From contig DUQT01000104.1 in assembly GCA_012837655.1 (NCBI GenBank), forward strand, positions 1-17,815: a stretch of 17,815 nucleotides of DNA, in the 5' to 3' direction. The DNA is from Actinomyces sp. GTDB taxonomy: Bacteria > Actinomycetota > Actinomycetes > Actinomycetales > Actinomycetaceae. Made by a program: the position numbers and the translations under genes. The notes beneath the pieces were generated by a model. It did no database searches and was not told the DNA's origin. It worked only from the letters and a program-made list of their open reading frames with translations. This document shows, piece by piece, positions 1 through 6,364 of this stretch. Position 1 is the first letter of the stretch. Each line of letters begins with the position of its first letter.

Positions 1-12
1 AACATGCGCCGC

Positions 13-42
13 GTGGCTACCGCACTCGAAGGTAGCCGCCAC
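13..42. other. Hairpin in the left flank, downstream of the folate gene
   Basis: GGCTACC (15-21) and GGTAGCC (31-37) are perfectly complementary across a 9-base loop. The hairpin lies about 100 bases past the stop of the minus-strand cyclo-ligase gene. It has no T-run on the minus strand, so it is only a weak candidate for a terminator. I see no convincing gene in bases 1-138. Confidence 0.3.
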
Positions 43-138
43 CGCGCCGCTAGAACAACCGCCAACCTGCCGCTTCCAATGCCGCGACCGCATCAGTCGC
101 AAATGCAGACAAGCCTGTGGGATGCCGTCAACCAGCCG

Positions 139-867
139 CTAAAACAGCCGCCACCCGGTCTCTGTGATGACGCCGTCGACGCGGATGTCGTGTTCCTCTT
201 CGGGTAGTAACCCGGCCCGTACATAAACATTCGACGGTACGCACGCGAAAACGAGCACCCCCGGCGAATGCCGCCGAACCTCACGCAACGCGCGGTCGTA
301 CCACCCGCCACCCTGGCCTAGCCGTACCCCGACCTCATCCACAGCCAGCGCCGGCGCAAAAACCACCGCCGCTTCCACAGCGAGCGTCTCATCCCCGCCC
401 TCGGACACAAATCCCACGGGGAGTTCCGTCAACGGCCGCCCATTCGCCGCCGAAATCACGGGCAACCACACGCGAGCGTCCACGGCCGAAAGGAATTCCC
501 GTAGCGAAAGTTCGCCAGGAAGCGCGTCGTACCCAATTAGCGCAGGTATTTTCCCGATTTCCGAGGGCGCCGCTGACTGCTGCCAAGTTACGTCAGAAAC
601 GGATTCGTCCGCCTGAACACCTTCGGTTTCGGCGCCTTCAACACTTCTGGTCTCAGTGCCCTTTACACTTCGGGACACGGCACTAAAAAGTGACCACACT
701 TCAGCGGCGTATTTTGATCCGTCGAGGGCGGGCCCGGTGTCGCGCCGGATTTTGCGCATGATTGCGCGGAGTTCCCGCTTGGACAAGCCCTCCTTCAACT
801 GCGGTAGCTGCGTCGGTTCAGGCACAGGTATATCGGACGCGGACGATTTCGACGTTTCGGCGGACAT
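139..867 (-). CDS. 5-formyltetrahydrofolate cyclo-ligase (5,10-methenyltetrahydrofolate synthetase)
   Basis: This cytosolic enzyme of one-carbon metabolism uses ATP to convert 5-formyl-THF to 5,10-methenyl-THF. The family signature RLGQGGGWYDR is at residues 182-192, and the N-terminal LSKRELRAIMRKIRR segment (28-42) is also typical. The start at 867 gives 242 aa; an in-frame ATG at 897 would add 10 residues, and neither start has a strong ribosome binding site. The protein is longer than usual because of a low-complexity insert (about residues 66-103, rich in S, E, T, V and G) between the first helix and the core. It is divergent from galU, as Rv0992c is from Rv0993 in M. tuberculosis. The family call is firm; the exact start is not. 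Confidence 0.9.
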   Translation of the reverse strand: MSAETSKSSASDIPVPEPTQLPQLKEGLSKRELRAIMRKIRRDTGPALDGSKYAAEVWSLFSAVSRSVKGTETRSVEGAETEGVQADESVSDVTWQQSAAPSEIGKIPALIGYDALPGELSLREFLSAVDARVWLPVISAANGRPLTELPVGFVSEGGDETLAVEAAVVFAPALAVDEVGVRLGQGGGWYDRALREVRRHSPGVLVFACVPSNVYVRAGLLPEEEHDIRVDGVITETGWRLF

Positions 868-900
868 GAGCCCATTTTTACACACCCGTCTCCGCATTGC

Positions 901-987
901 GGATACCGCACTCGCGTGAAACCCACTGAGACATCGGCGTGCCGATTACCTTGCCTTCAGTGGATCCCGCACCCGCGCGAAACCCAC
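901..987. repeat. 26-bp imperfect direct repeat between the folate gene and galU
   Basis: Two 26-base copies (901-926 and 962-987) match at 23 of 26 positions, with a period of 61 bases. Each begins GGAT and ends GAAACCCAC. They sit in the divergent intergenic region, so they could be a duplicated regulator site or simple sequence duplication. Confidence 0.6.
923..963. promoter_or_regulatory. Nested inverted repeats in the divergent intergenic region
   Basis: CCACTGA (923-929) and TCAGTGG (957-963) form a perfect outer inverted repeat. Inside it is the perfect 14-bp palindrome ATCGGCGTGCCGAT (933-946). The structure lies between and overlaps the two direct-repeat copies. The location between divergent genes suggests an operator, but no regulator is encoded nearby, so this is inference. 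Confidence 0.4.
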
Positions 988-999
988 GTTGTAACCTCA

Positions 1000-1034
1000 C
1001 GGACACGGGCCGGGGTCTCCGCTAATCTGGATCT
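1000..1034 (+). promoter_or_regulatory. Predicted galU promoter giving a leaderless or near-leaderless mRNA
   Basis: A TANNNT-type -10 (TAATCT, 1023-1028) lies 17 bases after a weak -35 (CGGACA, 1000-1005). A start site 6-7 bases past the -10 falls at or next to the galU ATG (1035). No Shine-Dalgarno sequence precedes that ATG, which fits leaderless translation, common in actinobacteria. Confidence 0.45.
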
Positions 1035-2036
1035 ATGAGCTCAAACAATGTTTCTGACAATCAGGCAAATCAGGACGCCGTGCAAGAAGGGCCTAATCAG
1101 GCAGGTAAGTTGACCGGCTCGGTCCGTCACGGTGTGGTGCCGGCAGCTGGTCGCGGAACCCGTTTCCTCCCGGCGACGAAGGCCGTGCCAAAGGAAATGC
1201 TCCCAATCGTTGATCGTCCGGCGATTGAGGTCGTTGTTGAGGAGGCCACCAACGCCGGCCTCGACGACCTTCTGTTCATCACCGCGGCCCAAAAGCAGGC
1301 GATTGAGGACCACTTCGACGCCGCTCCCGACCTCGAACTGGCGCTGCGCGAAAGCAACAAGACCAAGCTGCTGGAATCCATCGAGCGTTACAAGCACTAC
1401 ACTCGTATCCATTCGATCCGCCAGGGCCACCCGCAGGGCCTCGGCCACGCCGTTTACCAGGCGCATAACCATGTGGGCAACAACCCGTTCGCGGTTCTGC
1501 TTCCCGATGATTTGATGCACCCCGAAGACCCGGTCCTGCAGAAGATGATCGCTGTCCGCGAGCAACTCGGCGGTTCCGTCGTCGCCCTCCTCGAAGTCAC
1601 CCCGCAGCAAGCAACGGCGTACGGTTCCGCAGCGGTCACGAACATTCCGCTGGCCAGCAACGGCCTCGACAATGTGGAAGGACTTTCGGAAGGCGACGTT
1701 TTCCGCCTGGACAAGATCGTTGAAAAGCCGCCAATCGACGAAGTCCTATCCGAATACGCGTCTGTCGGCCGGTTCGTACTGGATCCGAAGGTGTTCGAAA
1801 TCCTGGAGACCCTCCCACCGGGACGCGGCGGAGAAATCCAGCTCACCGACTCCTTCCAACGCCTAATCGAAACCCCCGAAAATCAGGGCGGCGGCGTCAC
1901 CGGCGTCGTCATTCGCGGGCGTCGATTCGACACTGGCGACAAGCTCGGCTACCTTGAGGCGCTCGTCCAAATGGGCCTCGAACACGAGGAACTCGGCGCA
2001 GATTTCCGCGCATTCCTGAAGGGCCTCGACCTGTAG
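1035..2036 (+). CDS. galU: UTP--glucose-1-phosphate uridylyltransferase
   Basis: The enzyme makes UDP-glucose from UTP and glucose-1-phosphate in the cytosol, feeding cell-envelope glycan and galactose metabolism. The nucleotide-binding signature GRGTRFLPATKAVPKEMLP (39-57) is intact, followed by VDRPAIEVVVEEA, the KIVEKP segment and the late RFDTGDKLGYLEA segment typical of bacterial GalU. Its 333 aa are slightly more than the usual 290-310 because of a polar N-terminal extension of about 30 residues. It is followed by a hairpin and the moeA-like gene, the same order as in M. tuberculosis (Rv0993-Rv0994). The start has no ribosome binding site but a -10-like hexamer directly upstream. Confidence 0.96.
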   Translation: MSSNNVSDNQANQDAVQEGPNQAGKLTGSVRHGVVPAAGRGTRFLPATKAVPKEMLPIVDRPAIEVVVEEATNAGLDDLLFITAAQKQAIEDHFDAAPDLELALRESNKTKLLESIERYKHYTRIHSIRQGHPQGLGHAVYQAHNHVGNNPFAVLLPDDLMHPEDPVLQKMIAVREQLGGSVVALLEVTPQQATAYGSAAVTNIPLASNGLDNVEGLSEGDVFRLDKIVEKPPIDEVLSEYASVGRFVLDPKVFEILETLPPGRGGEIQLTDSFQRLIETPENQGGGVTGVVIRGRRFDTGDKLGYLEALVQMGLEHEELGADFRAFLKGLDL

Positions 2037-2063
2037 GTCGCCACTACCAAGGAAATATCGATT

Positions 2064-2110
2064 CCCGAGGGCGGGGCTGGGACACGCAAAGAGTCCGGCA
2101 CGCCCTCGGG
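2064..2110 (+). terminator. Long hairpin between galU and the moeA-like gene
   Basis: CCCGAGGGCG (2064-2073) is perfectly complementary to CGCCCTCGGG (2101-2110). An inner stem, GGAC (2080-2083) with GTCC (2093-2096), extends the fold. It starts 28 bases after the galU stop. There is no T-run, so it may attenuate transcription or protect mRNA ends rather than act as a classical terminator. Its left arm is also one copy of the recurring CGAGGGCGNNGCT motif. Confidence 0.5.
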
Positions 2111-2193
2111 GTGAACTATCATTGCGCACGTAGAACTACGCGCGTCGCACTGCCAAGGAAGCATTGCGAAGAACTTTATGAAGGGACCTGCTG

Positions 2194-3405
2194 ATGAGGT
2201 CGGTTGCGAATTTCTATCGGGATTGTCAAGAAGCTGTGGGACCGCAGCCACCGTTGGATGTTGTGCTTCCTGACTCGGTGGGGTGCGTCCTCGCGGAGGA
2301 TGTTGTTGCTCCTTTCGATTTGCCGGTCGCTGATCTGGCGGCGTTGGATGGGTACGCGGTCAGGTCGGAAGACCTCGTGGAAGCCAACCCGGAGCACGCC
2401 GTAAGCCTGATAGTCACCGCCGAACTTCGAGCCGGCGACGTCGAACCGATGGCGAACATCAAGGGCGGGGCAGTCCGCATTGCTTCGGGCGCGCCGATTC
2501 CAACCGGAGCCGACGCGGTTGTCGCGCTTGAACACACCGACCACGGAACCGCGCACGTATCAATCCGTCACCATCCGCAGCCCGGTGAGAACATTCGTCC
2601 ACACGCGCAGGACGCGCAAGCAGGCGAGGTCGTCATCAGTCGCGGCACCCGCGTGGGGTCGCGACAGATCGCACTGATTGCAGGTGTAGGCCGTAACCGT
2701 ATTCGCGTGCATCCGCGCCCTCGAGTCGTCATCATCTCGATTGGTGACGAGATCGTTGAACCCGGCCAGGAAGCCAGACCAGGCTCGGTGTTCGACGCGA
2801 ATGGGCACGCGCTTTCAACCGCGATCGCAGATGCGGGCGCGCAAACTTTCCGCGTGGCAGCCGTTCCCGATGAGAGGGCGACGCTACGTCAAACCATCGA
2901 AGACCAGCTGGTCCGCGCTGATCTGATCATCACGACCGGCGGTATTTCCTACGGTTCAGGCGACACCGTGCGCGAAGTGCTCGGCAGCCTCGGCACGATC
3001 CGTTTCGACTCAGTTGCCGCGTTCCCAGGACACATCCTCGGAGTCGGCCACGTGGGCGACGATACGCCCATCTTCTGCCTTCCCGGCGACCCGGTTTCCG
3101 CGCAGGTCTGCTACGAGGTCTACGTCCGCCCAGCCGTGCGCGCCATGCAGGGCTGGAGTCAACTGAACCGCCCAACCGTGCAGGCCCGCGTCGACCGAGG
3201 CTGGACATCGCCCATGGGCCGTCGCGAATTCGTGCGCGTCAAACTCCTTGGCAACCCGCGCACAGGTTACACGGCAACCGTCATGGGCCCGCCCGAAGCG
3301 CTCCTGCTGTCAGCGCTCGCGGACTCTAACGCGCTAGCTGTCGTCCCCGAAAACGTCACCGACGTCCGAGCTGGCGACGCCCTGCGCTGCATGGTCCTCG
3401 ACTAG
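2194..3405 (+). CDS. MoeA/gephyrin-like protein, probable Glp-type division scaffold
   Basis: By domain this is a MoeA family protein (403 aa, the family's usual length). Seen: LDGYA (51-55), GDE (184-186), TTGGISYGSGD (247-257) and LPGDPVS (296-302). MoeA normally inserts molybdenum into molybdopterin. Here the PGKP loop, whose two lysines belong to the active site in E. coli MoeA, reads FPGHI (277-281), and the usual LPGNP reads LPGDP. No other molybdenum-cofactor gene is in the window. Corynebacterial Glp is a MoeA paralogue that binds FtsZ and works with a membrane receptor, GlpR; the gene at 4506-5540 is a candidate for that partner. I infer a Glp-type role, with active MoeA as the alternative. 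AAGGGA (2181-2186) is a good ribosome binding site 7 bases before the ATG. Confidence 0.85.
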   Translation: MRSVANFYRDCQEAVGPQPPLDVVLPDSVGCVLAEDVVAPFDLPVADLAALDGYAVRSEDLVEANPEHAVSLIVTAELRAGDVEPMANIKGGAVRIASGAPIPTGADAVVALEHTDHGTAHVSIRHHPQPGENIRPHAQDAQAGEVVISRGTRVGSRQIALIAGVGRNRIRVHPRPRVVIISIGDEIVEPGQEARPGSVFDANGHALSTAIADAGAQTFRVAAVPDERATLRQTIEDQLVRADLIITTGGISYGSGDTVREVLGSLGTIRFDSVAAFPGHILGVGHVGDDTPIFCLPGDPVSAQVCYEVYVRPAVRAMQGWSQLNRPTVQARVDRGWTSPMGRREFVRVKLLGNPRTGYTATVMGPPEALLLSALADSNALAVVPENVTDVRAGDALRCMVLD

Positions 3406-3441
3406 TTTCAGTTCAAAATTTTTGGTCAGCGAATTCTTCCG

Positions 3442-4368
3442 ATGAGCCTCCTCTCCAGATTCTTCGGCCTTGCGCCCCGCCGCGTGTGGGGCGTCCCAGA
3501 AGAACAGGTGCGAATCGTCTTTGACAATCCCACCGCAAGGGGCCTCCTGCGCTCCACTCACCCGTACCGTTCTGTGGATTCAATCGACGAGGGCGGGGTT
3601 GTGGATTCTGCGAATACGCAGGCTTCCACCCTAGATTCGAACGCGCCGGGTCCAAACCCTCACGCGAATCTGCGGCCGGAGGCCCGCTCCAATCAGGACT
3701 CTGACAACTTCAACCTGCGCGCGAGCCAAGACACTAGCAACAGCCCGGGAACCCCGGCCCCGCAGATCCATCAACTAACGATCCGTCCCGCGTGGGGCCG
3801 CGATCACGTGCGGATTGAGAAAGCTCGCTGGCAGGACCGCGACTGGTTGGAACCCTGGGAGGCCACGATCCCGCCCGAAGCGAACGAAAAACTCCCCAGT
3901 CTCGACGAATACCTGCGCCAAACTGACGCTGAAGTCGAAGCCGGCATCACGCTGCCAATGATGATCGAAGTCGACGGTGAAGTAATTGGACTCGTAACCG
4001 CCGCAAACACGGTCAGGGGAGCGCTCTACAGCACCACAGTTGGCTACTGGATTATTTCTAAATACGCCGGCATCGGAATCTCGAGCCTGGCGGTCGCATC
4101 AGTCATCGACGTGCTAATCCTGAAACTTGGAATCCACCGCGTAGAAATCAACATCCGCCCAGAAAATCAGCCCTCACTGGGACTAGCCCGCAAGCTCAAA
4201 CTCAACGAAGAAGGCTACAGGCCCCGCTACATGCACATCGCGGGGGAGTGGGCCGACCACGTCGCGTTCGCCATCGACCAGGAGTCCCTGCCCAGCTCCG
4301 GCCTCGTAAATGAAATTTGGGGCATTCCGGCGCGGGAAGAATTCGTAAGCAAAGGTGATACGGAATAA
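3442..4368 (+). CDS. RimJ/RimL-type GNAT N-acetyltransferase
   Basis: The GNAT domain spans about residues 110-290, starting at LTIRPAW. The acetyl-CoA pyrophosphate-binding loop is KYAGIGISS (207-215; family pattern R/Q-x-x-G-x-G/A), and the later RVEINIRPENQPS segment is typical of RimJ/RimL N-terminal protein acetyltransferases. The true substrate is unknown. The roughly 105 N-terminal residues include a polar, proline- and asparagine-rich, probably disordered stretch (about 44-107) that such enzymes usually lack. The gene follows the moeA-like gene by 36 bases and lies in the same reading frame, separated by one TAG and 12 sense codons. I see no ribosome binding site before the ATG. The position matches Rv0995 (rimJ) in M. 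tuberculosis. Confidence 0.85.
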   Translation: MSLLSRFFGLAPRRVWGVPEEQVRIVFDNPTARGLLRSTHPYRSVDSIDEGGVVDSANTQASTLDSNAPGPNPHANLRPEARSNQDSDNFNLRASQDTSNSPGTPAPQIHQLTIRPAWGRDHVRIEKARWQDRDWLEPWEATIPPEANEKLPSLDEYLRQTDAEVEAGITLPMMIEVDGEVIGLVTAANTVRGALYSTTVGYWIISKYAGIGISSLAVASVIDVLILKLGIHRVEINIRPENQPSLGLARKLKLNEEGYRPRYMHIAGEWADHVAFAIDQESLPSSGLVNEIWGIPAREEFVSKGDTE

Positions 4369-4406
4369 TTTTCAAAGTGAAAATCTCGGCTGTTACTTCG
4401 AAAAAT

Positions 4407-4424
4407 CCCCGAGGGCGCCGCTGG
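4407..4424 (+). repeat. Copy of the recurring CGAGGGCGNNGCT motif
   Basis: CCCCGAGGGCGCCGCTGG (4407-4424) lies just after the rimJ-like stop. The same core with the same spacing occurs at 562 (inside the folate gene), 2066 and 17696, always on the plus strand. Confidence 0.5.
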
Positions 4425-4480
4425 AAACTGGTGAATGAAATGTCACGTTTAAGACACGCCGAAGCGCCCATCGAGAACGA

Positions 4481-4505
4481 ATTACAATGATGTAATTATA
4501 AGCGT
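4481..4505 (+). promoter_or_regulatory. Operator-like dyad overlapping a -10 before the membrane-protein gene
   Basis: ATTACA (4481-4486) and TGTAAT (4491-4496) form a perfect dyad around ATGA. A near-consensus -10, TACAAT (4483-4488), lies inside it, which would place the start site about 10 bases before the GTG at 4506. No Shine-Dalgarno sequence precedes that GTG. A repressor bound here would block the promoter; the regulator is unknown. Confidence 0.45.
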
Positions 4506-5540
4506 GTGAGCTATACAGGGTGGATCATCGTCGCATTGGCCGTTGTCGTGGCCGTGTACTGGACACCCGCTTTAATTCGAAATCGAAAACAAGTCATAGA
4601 GACTCCGGTTGAGGACCGATTTTCTTGTGATTTGAAGCTTGTTTCCATGGATGGGGAACAGCCTGGTTTGGCCGTGCGCGGCGAGTCAACCAGACACCAG
4701 CCGCGCATTCTGACGAGCACTGCGATACGACGTTTGGAGTCACACCCGGTGATTCACGTAGACGCGAAGGTCGAGTCAGTTCATGGAGGGGGACGCTCAA
4801 TGAGCGAGAAGAAGGATCGCACTACACCTGCGGGAGGGGTGCCGTCGACGTCGCGTGAACTTGCGAAGCTGCGCGCATCGCGTGCCGCCCGCATCGCGTC
4901 GGAGGACGCCGCCGGCAAGCGCCGTTTCACGATCGCAGGTGTCTCACTGACTCTGCTCGTAGCTTTTGTTGTCGCGGCAGTTTTCTCGTCGTTCGCGTGG
5001 GGGTGGGCACTGATTCCACTCGCCGTTTTAGCTAGCACGATCGTCGAGGGGCGTGTGGCGTACCGCCGCTCGGTCGCAGAAGCCACGCACGAAGTCGCAG
5101 AGTTGCGCCGTTTGCGCAACTCGCGCGGGCGCGAACAGGAGCGATTCAACAAGGTCCGCACCAACGTCAAGAAGCGTTTCGAATCCACGACCGTTGTGGA
5201 AGAAACCCCCGAGGACGTGGCTGTGGAAACTGAAACTGAAGTCGAAGAACAGACGGTTGAGTCACCCGCTGAGTGGACTCCTCGCCCGCTACCGAAGCCG
5301 CTATATGCCCAGAATAAGGCGACTTCTCGTCGTAGGGTGATCCTTGATCCGTCGGTTGTGGAAGCAACGTCCTCGTCGATTGATGTGGAAACTTCGGAAG
5401 AGGACGCACCGGCTGTACCGGTTCGCCCAAAGGCAGCGAAGCCCATGCCGAACGACGCGATGAGTTCGCAGGAGGCTGCTGCGGAAGCTCCTGTTGCTTT
5501 CAACCTGGAAGAAATCTTGGAGCAACGCCGAGCCCAATAA
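4506..5540 (+). CDS. Three-helix membrane protein with acidic cytoplasmic tail, candidate GlpR-type receptor
   Basis: No enzymatic domain is visible. Seen: one membrane segment at residues 5-24, a polar linker, two more hydrophobic segments at about 143-163 and 168-184, a basic segment, a long acidic low-complexity region (about 228-330, rich in E, T, V and P), and a short C-terminal block FNLEEILEQRRAQ (332-344). The position after the moeA-like and rimJ-like genes matches Rv0996, a predicted membrane protein of M. tuberculosis, and the layout fits the membrane partner (GlpR) of the gephyrin-like Glp of corynebacteria. That role is inferred from context. The start is GTG without a ribosome binding site. 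An in-frame ATG at 4800 follows a strong GGAGGGGGA (4785-4793), so a shorter 246-residue form without the first helix is possible. Confidence 0.75.
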   Translation: MSYTGWIIVALAVVVAVYWTPALIRNRKQVIETPVEDRFSCDLKLVSMDGEQPGLAVRGESTRHQPRILTSTAIRRLESHPVIHVDAKVESVHGGGRSMSEKKDRTTPAGGVPSTSRELAKLRASRAARIASEDAAGKRRFTIAGVSLTLLVAFVVAAVFSSFAWGWALIPLAVLASTIVEGRVAYRRSVAEATHEVAELRRLRNSRGREQERFNKVRTNVKKRFESTTVVEETPEDVAVETETEVEEQTVESPAEWTPRPLPKPLYAQNKATSRRRVILDPSVVEATSSSIDVETSEEDAPAVPVRPKAAKPMPNDAMSSQEAAAEAPVAFNLEEILEQRRAQ

Positions 5541-5610
5541 GACCCGAGCGTGGCTGGTTCGTCCGAGCGGTTGTAGCGACCCTCCATGTTGCGCCGCGTG
5601 ACGAGCCCGC

Positions 5611-5670
5611 GAAAACGACGCAAAGCTGCGGCACGATTAACTTGAGAAAACGTCGCAAAATGGTCGCACG
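5611..5670. repeat. Diverged 25-bp direct repeat upstream of tRNA-Ala
   Basis: Copies at 5611-5635 and 5646-5670 (period 35) match at 19 of 25 positions. Both start GAAAACG and end GCACG. They lie in the 207-base gap between the membrane-protein gene and the tRNA, where I see no gene. No function is assigned. Confidence 0.35.
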
Positions 5671-5710
5671 TGAGAAAGTAGACAACGCGGCAAACGGAAG
5701 CTGAGTTAAC

Positions 5711-5740
5711 TTTTGGCGGGGTGGATGTTAGGCTATATCT
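5711..5740 (+). promoter_or_regulatory. Predicted promoter of tRNA-Ala
   Basis: TATATC (5734-5739) is a possible -10, and TTTTGG (5711-5716) a possible -35 at 17-base spacing. The tRNA begins 9 bases after the -10. The -35 is weak, so the exact boxes are uncertain. Confidence 0.35.
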
Positions 5741-5747
5741 CGCCTTA

Positions 5748-5820
5748 GGGGCTATGGCGCAGTTGGTAGCGCGTCTCGTTCGCAATGAGAAGGTCGGGGG
5801 TTCGAATCCCCCTAGCTCCA
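5748..5820 (+). tRNA. tRNA-Ala, anticodon CGC
   Basis: This is a complete 73-base cloverleaf. The acceptor stem is GGGGCTA (5748-5754) with TAGCTCC (5813-5819), including the G3-U70 pair that identifies alanine tRNAs. The anticodon stem is TCTCG (5774-5778) with TGAGA (5786-5790), the loop is TTCGCAA, and the anticodon CGC is at 5781-5783, reading GCG. The T-arm is GGGGG-TTCGAAT-CCCCC. The discriminator is A5820, and CCA is not encoded. Confidence 0.97.
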
Positions 5821-5837
5821 CAAAAATAAGTACCGAA

Positions 5838-5871
5838 GACCGCGCCGTCTTATGGCGGGGCGGTTTTGTTT
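5838..5871 (+). terminator. Intrinsic terminator after tRNA-Ala
   Basis: ACCGC (5839-5843) pairs with GCGGT (5860-5864), with further GC pairing inside the loop. The run TTTTGTTT (5864-5871) follows directly. It lies about 20 bases past the tRNA. Confidence 0.7.
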
Positions 5872-5996
5872 CTGCGAAAACGCGAGTAACACGACCTGCG
5901 GGTTACGGGTTGGGCTACAGGCCAGGGAGTCGGTCCTATCAAAATTCCGTCCGCACCCCAAATGACCTATGATCCTTTCTTCTCGTTTCGGGCATA

Positions 5997-6027
5997 ACAA
6001 AACCCCCAACCCGAATGGGTCAGGGGC
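5997..6027 (-). terminator. Intrinsic terminator after the immunity-like gene
   Basis: On the minus strand, a GCCCC...ACCC arm pairs with a GGGT...GGGG arm around an ATTC loop and is followed by TTTTGTT. It lies about 30 bases past the stop at 6056, so the accessory unit is transcribed and terminated separately from the tRNA. Confidence 0.7.
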
Positions 6028-6055
6028 ACAACTATGAGTCTATTCTCGTGTGAAA

Positions 6056-6364
6056 CTACGTGAATATGGTGGGGTCAATAGTTTCAAGAAAATCTTCGTA
6101 TTCCTCATCTTCTGCAAGTTTTAAGAGAGCGGGCCAATAGTTTTTGTCCAATTTGATGCCGTTGTCGCCGGCGTACTCTAGTGCTCCCCACACCGCATCT
6201 TCTGTGCGGCCTTCACCGCAATAGAGCGGCTCAAGGATCAACTCTTTCTCGTCAACGCTATCGACTTGGGGAATGACTTCACGCAGGATGTCTGCCGCCA
6301 CGCCTGTAAAATCGAGCGGTGGCGGATCGCTGGGCTTGCAACCACTCACATCAATGTAAGTCAT
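6056..6364 (-). CDS. Small acidic protein, probable immunity protein of a toxin-immunity pair
   Basis: I do not recognise the 102-residue family. The protein is strongly acidic, cytosolic (no signal or membrane segment) and probably helical: GVAADILREVIPQ near the start, TEDAVWGALEYAG in the middle, and WPALLKLAEDEEYEDFLETI near the end. Its ATG overlaps the TGA of the upstream frame by ATGA (6361-6364), and no ribosome binding site is visible, so translation is probably coupled. Size, acidity and position after a decayed toxin-like frame are typical of immunity proteins in polymorphic toxin cassettes. The local sequence is AT-richer than its neighbours, suggesting transfer. A terminator follows. 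Open frame and coupling are seen; the immunity role is inferred. Confidence 0.65.
   Translation of the reverse strand: MTYIDVSGCKPSDPPPLDFTGVAADILREVIPQVDSVDEKELILEPLYCGEGRTEDAVWGALEYAGDNGIKLDKNYWPALLKLAEDEEYEDFLETIDPTIFT

Noticed and set aside
1041..1610. Minus-strand open frame of 189 codons inside galU
   Set aside because: It is antisense to the GalU catalytic domain and has no ribosome binding site or motif.
4781..5821. Long minus-strand open frame (346 codons) across the membrane-protein gene and the tRNA
   Set aside because: It begins inside the antisense of tRNA-Ala, giving the well-known false start ELGGFEPPTFSLRTRRATN, and then runs antisense to a credible gene.
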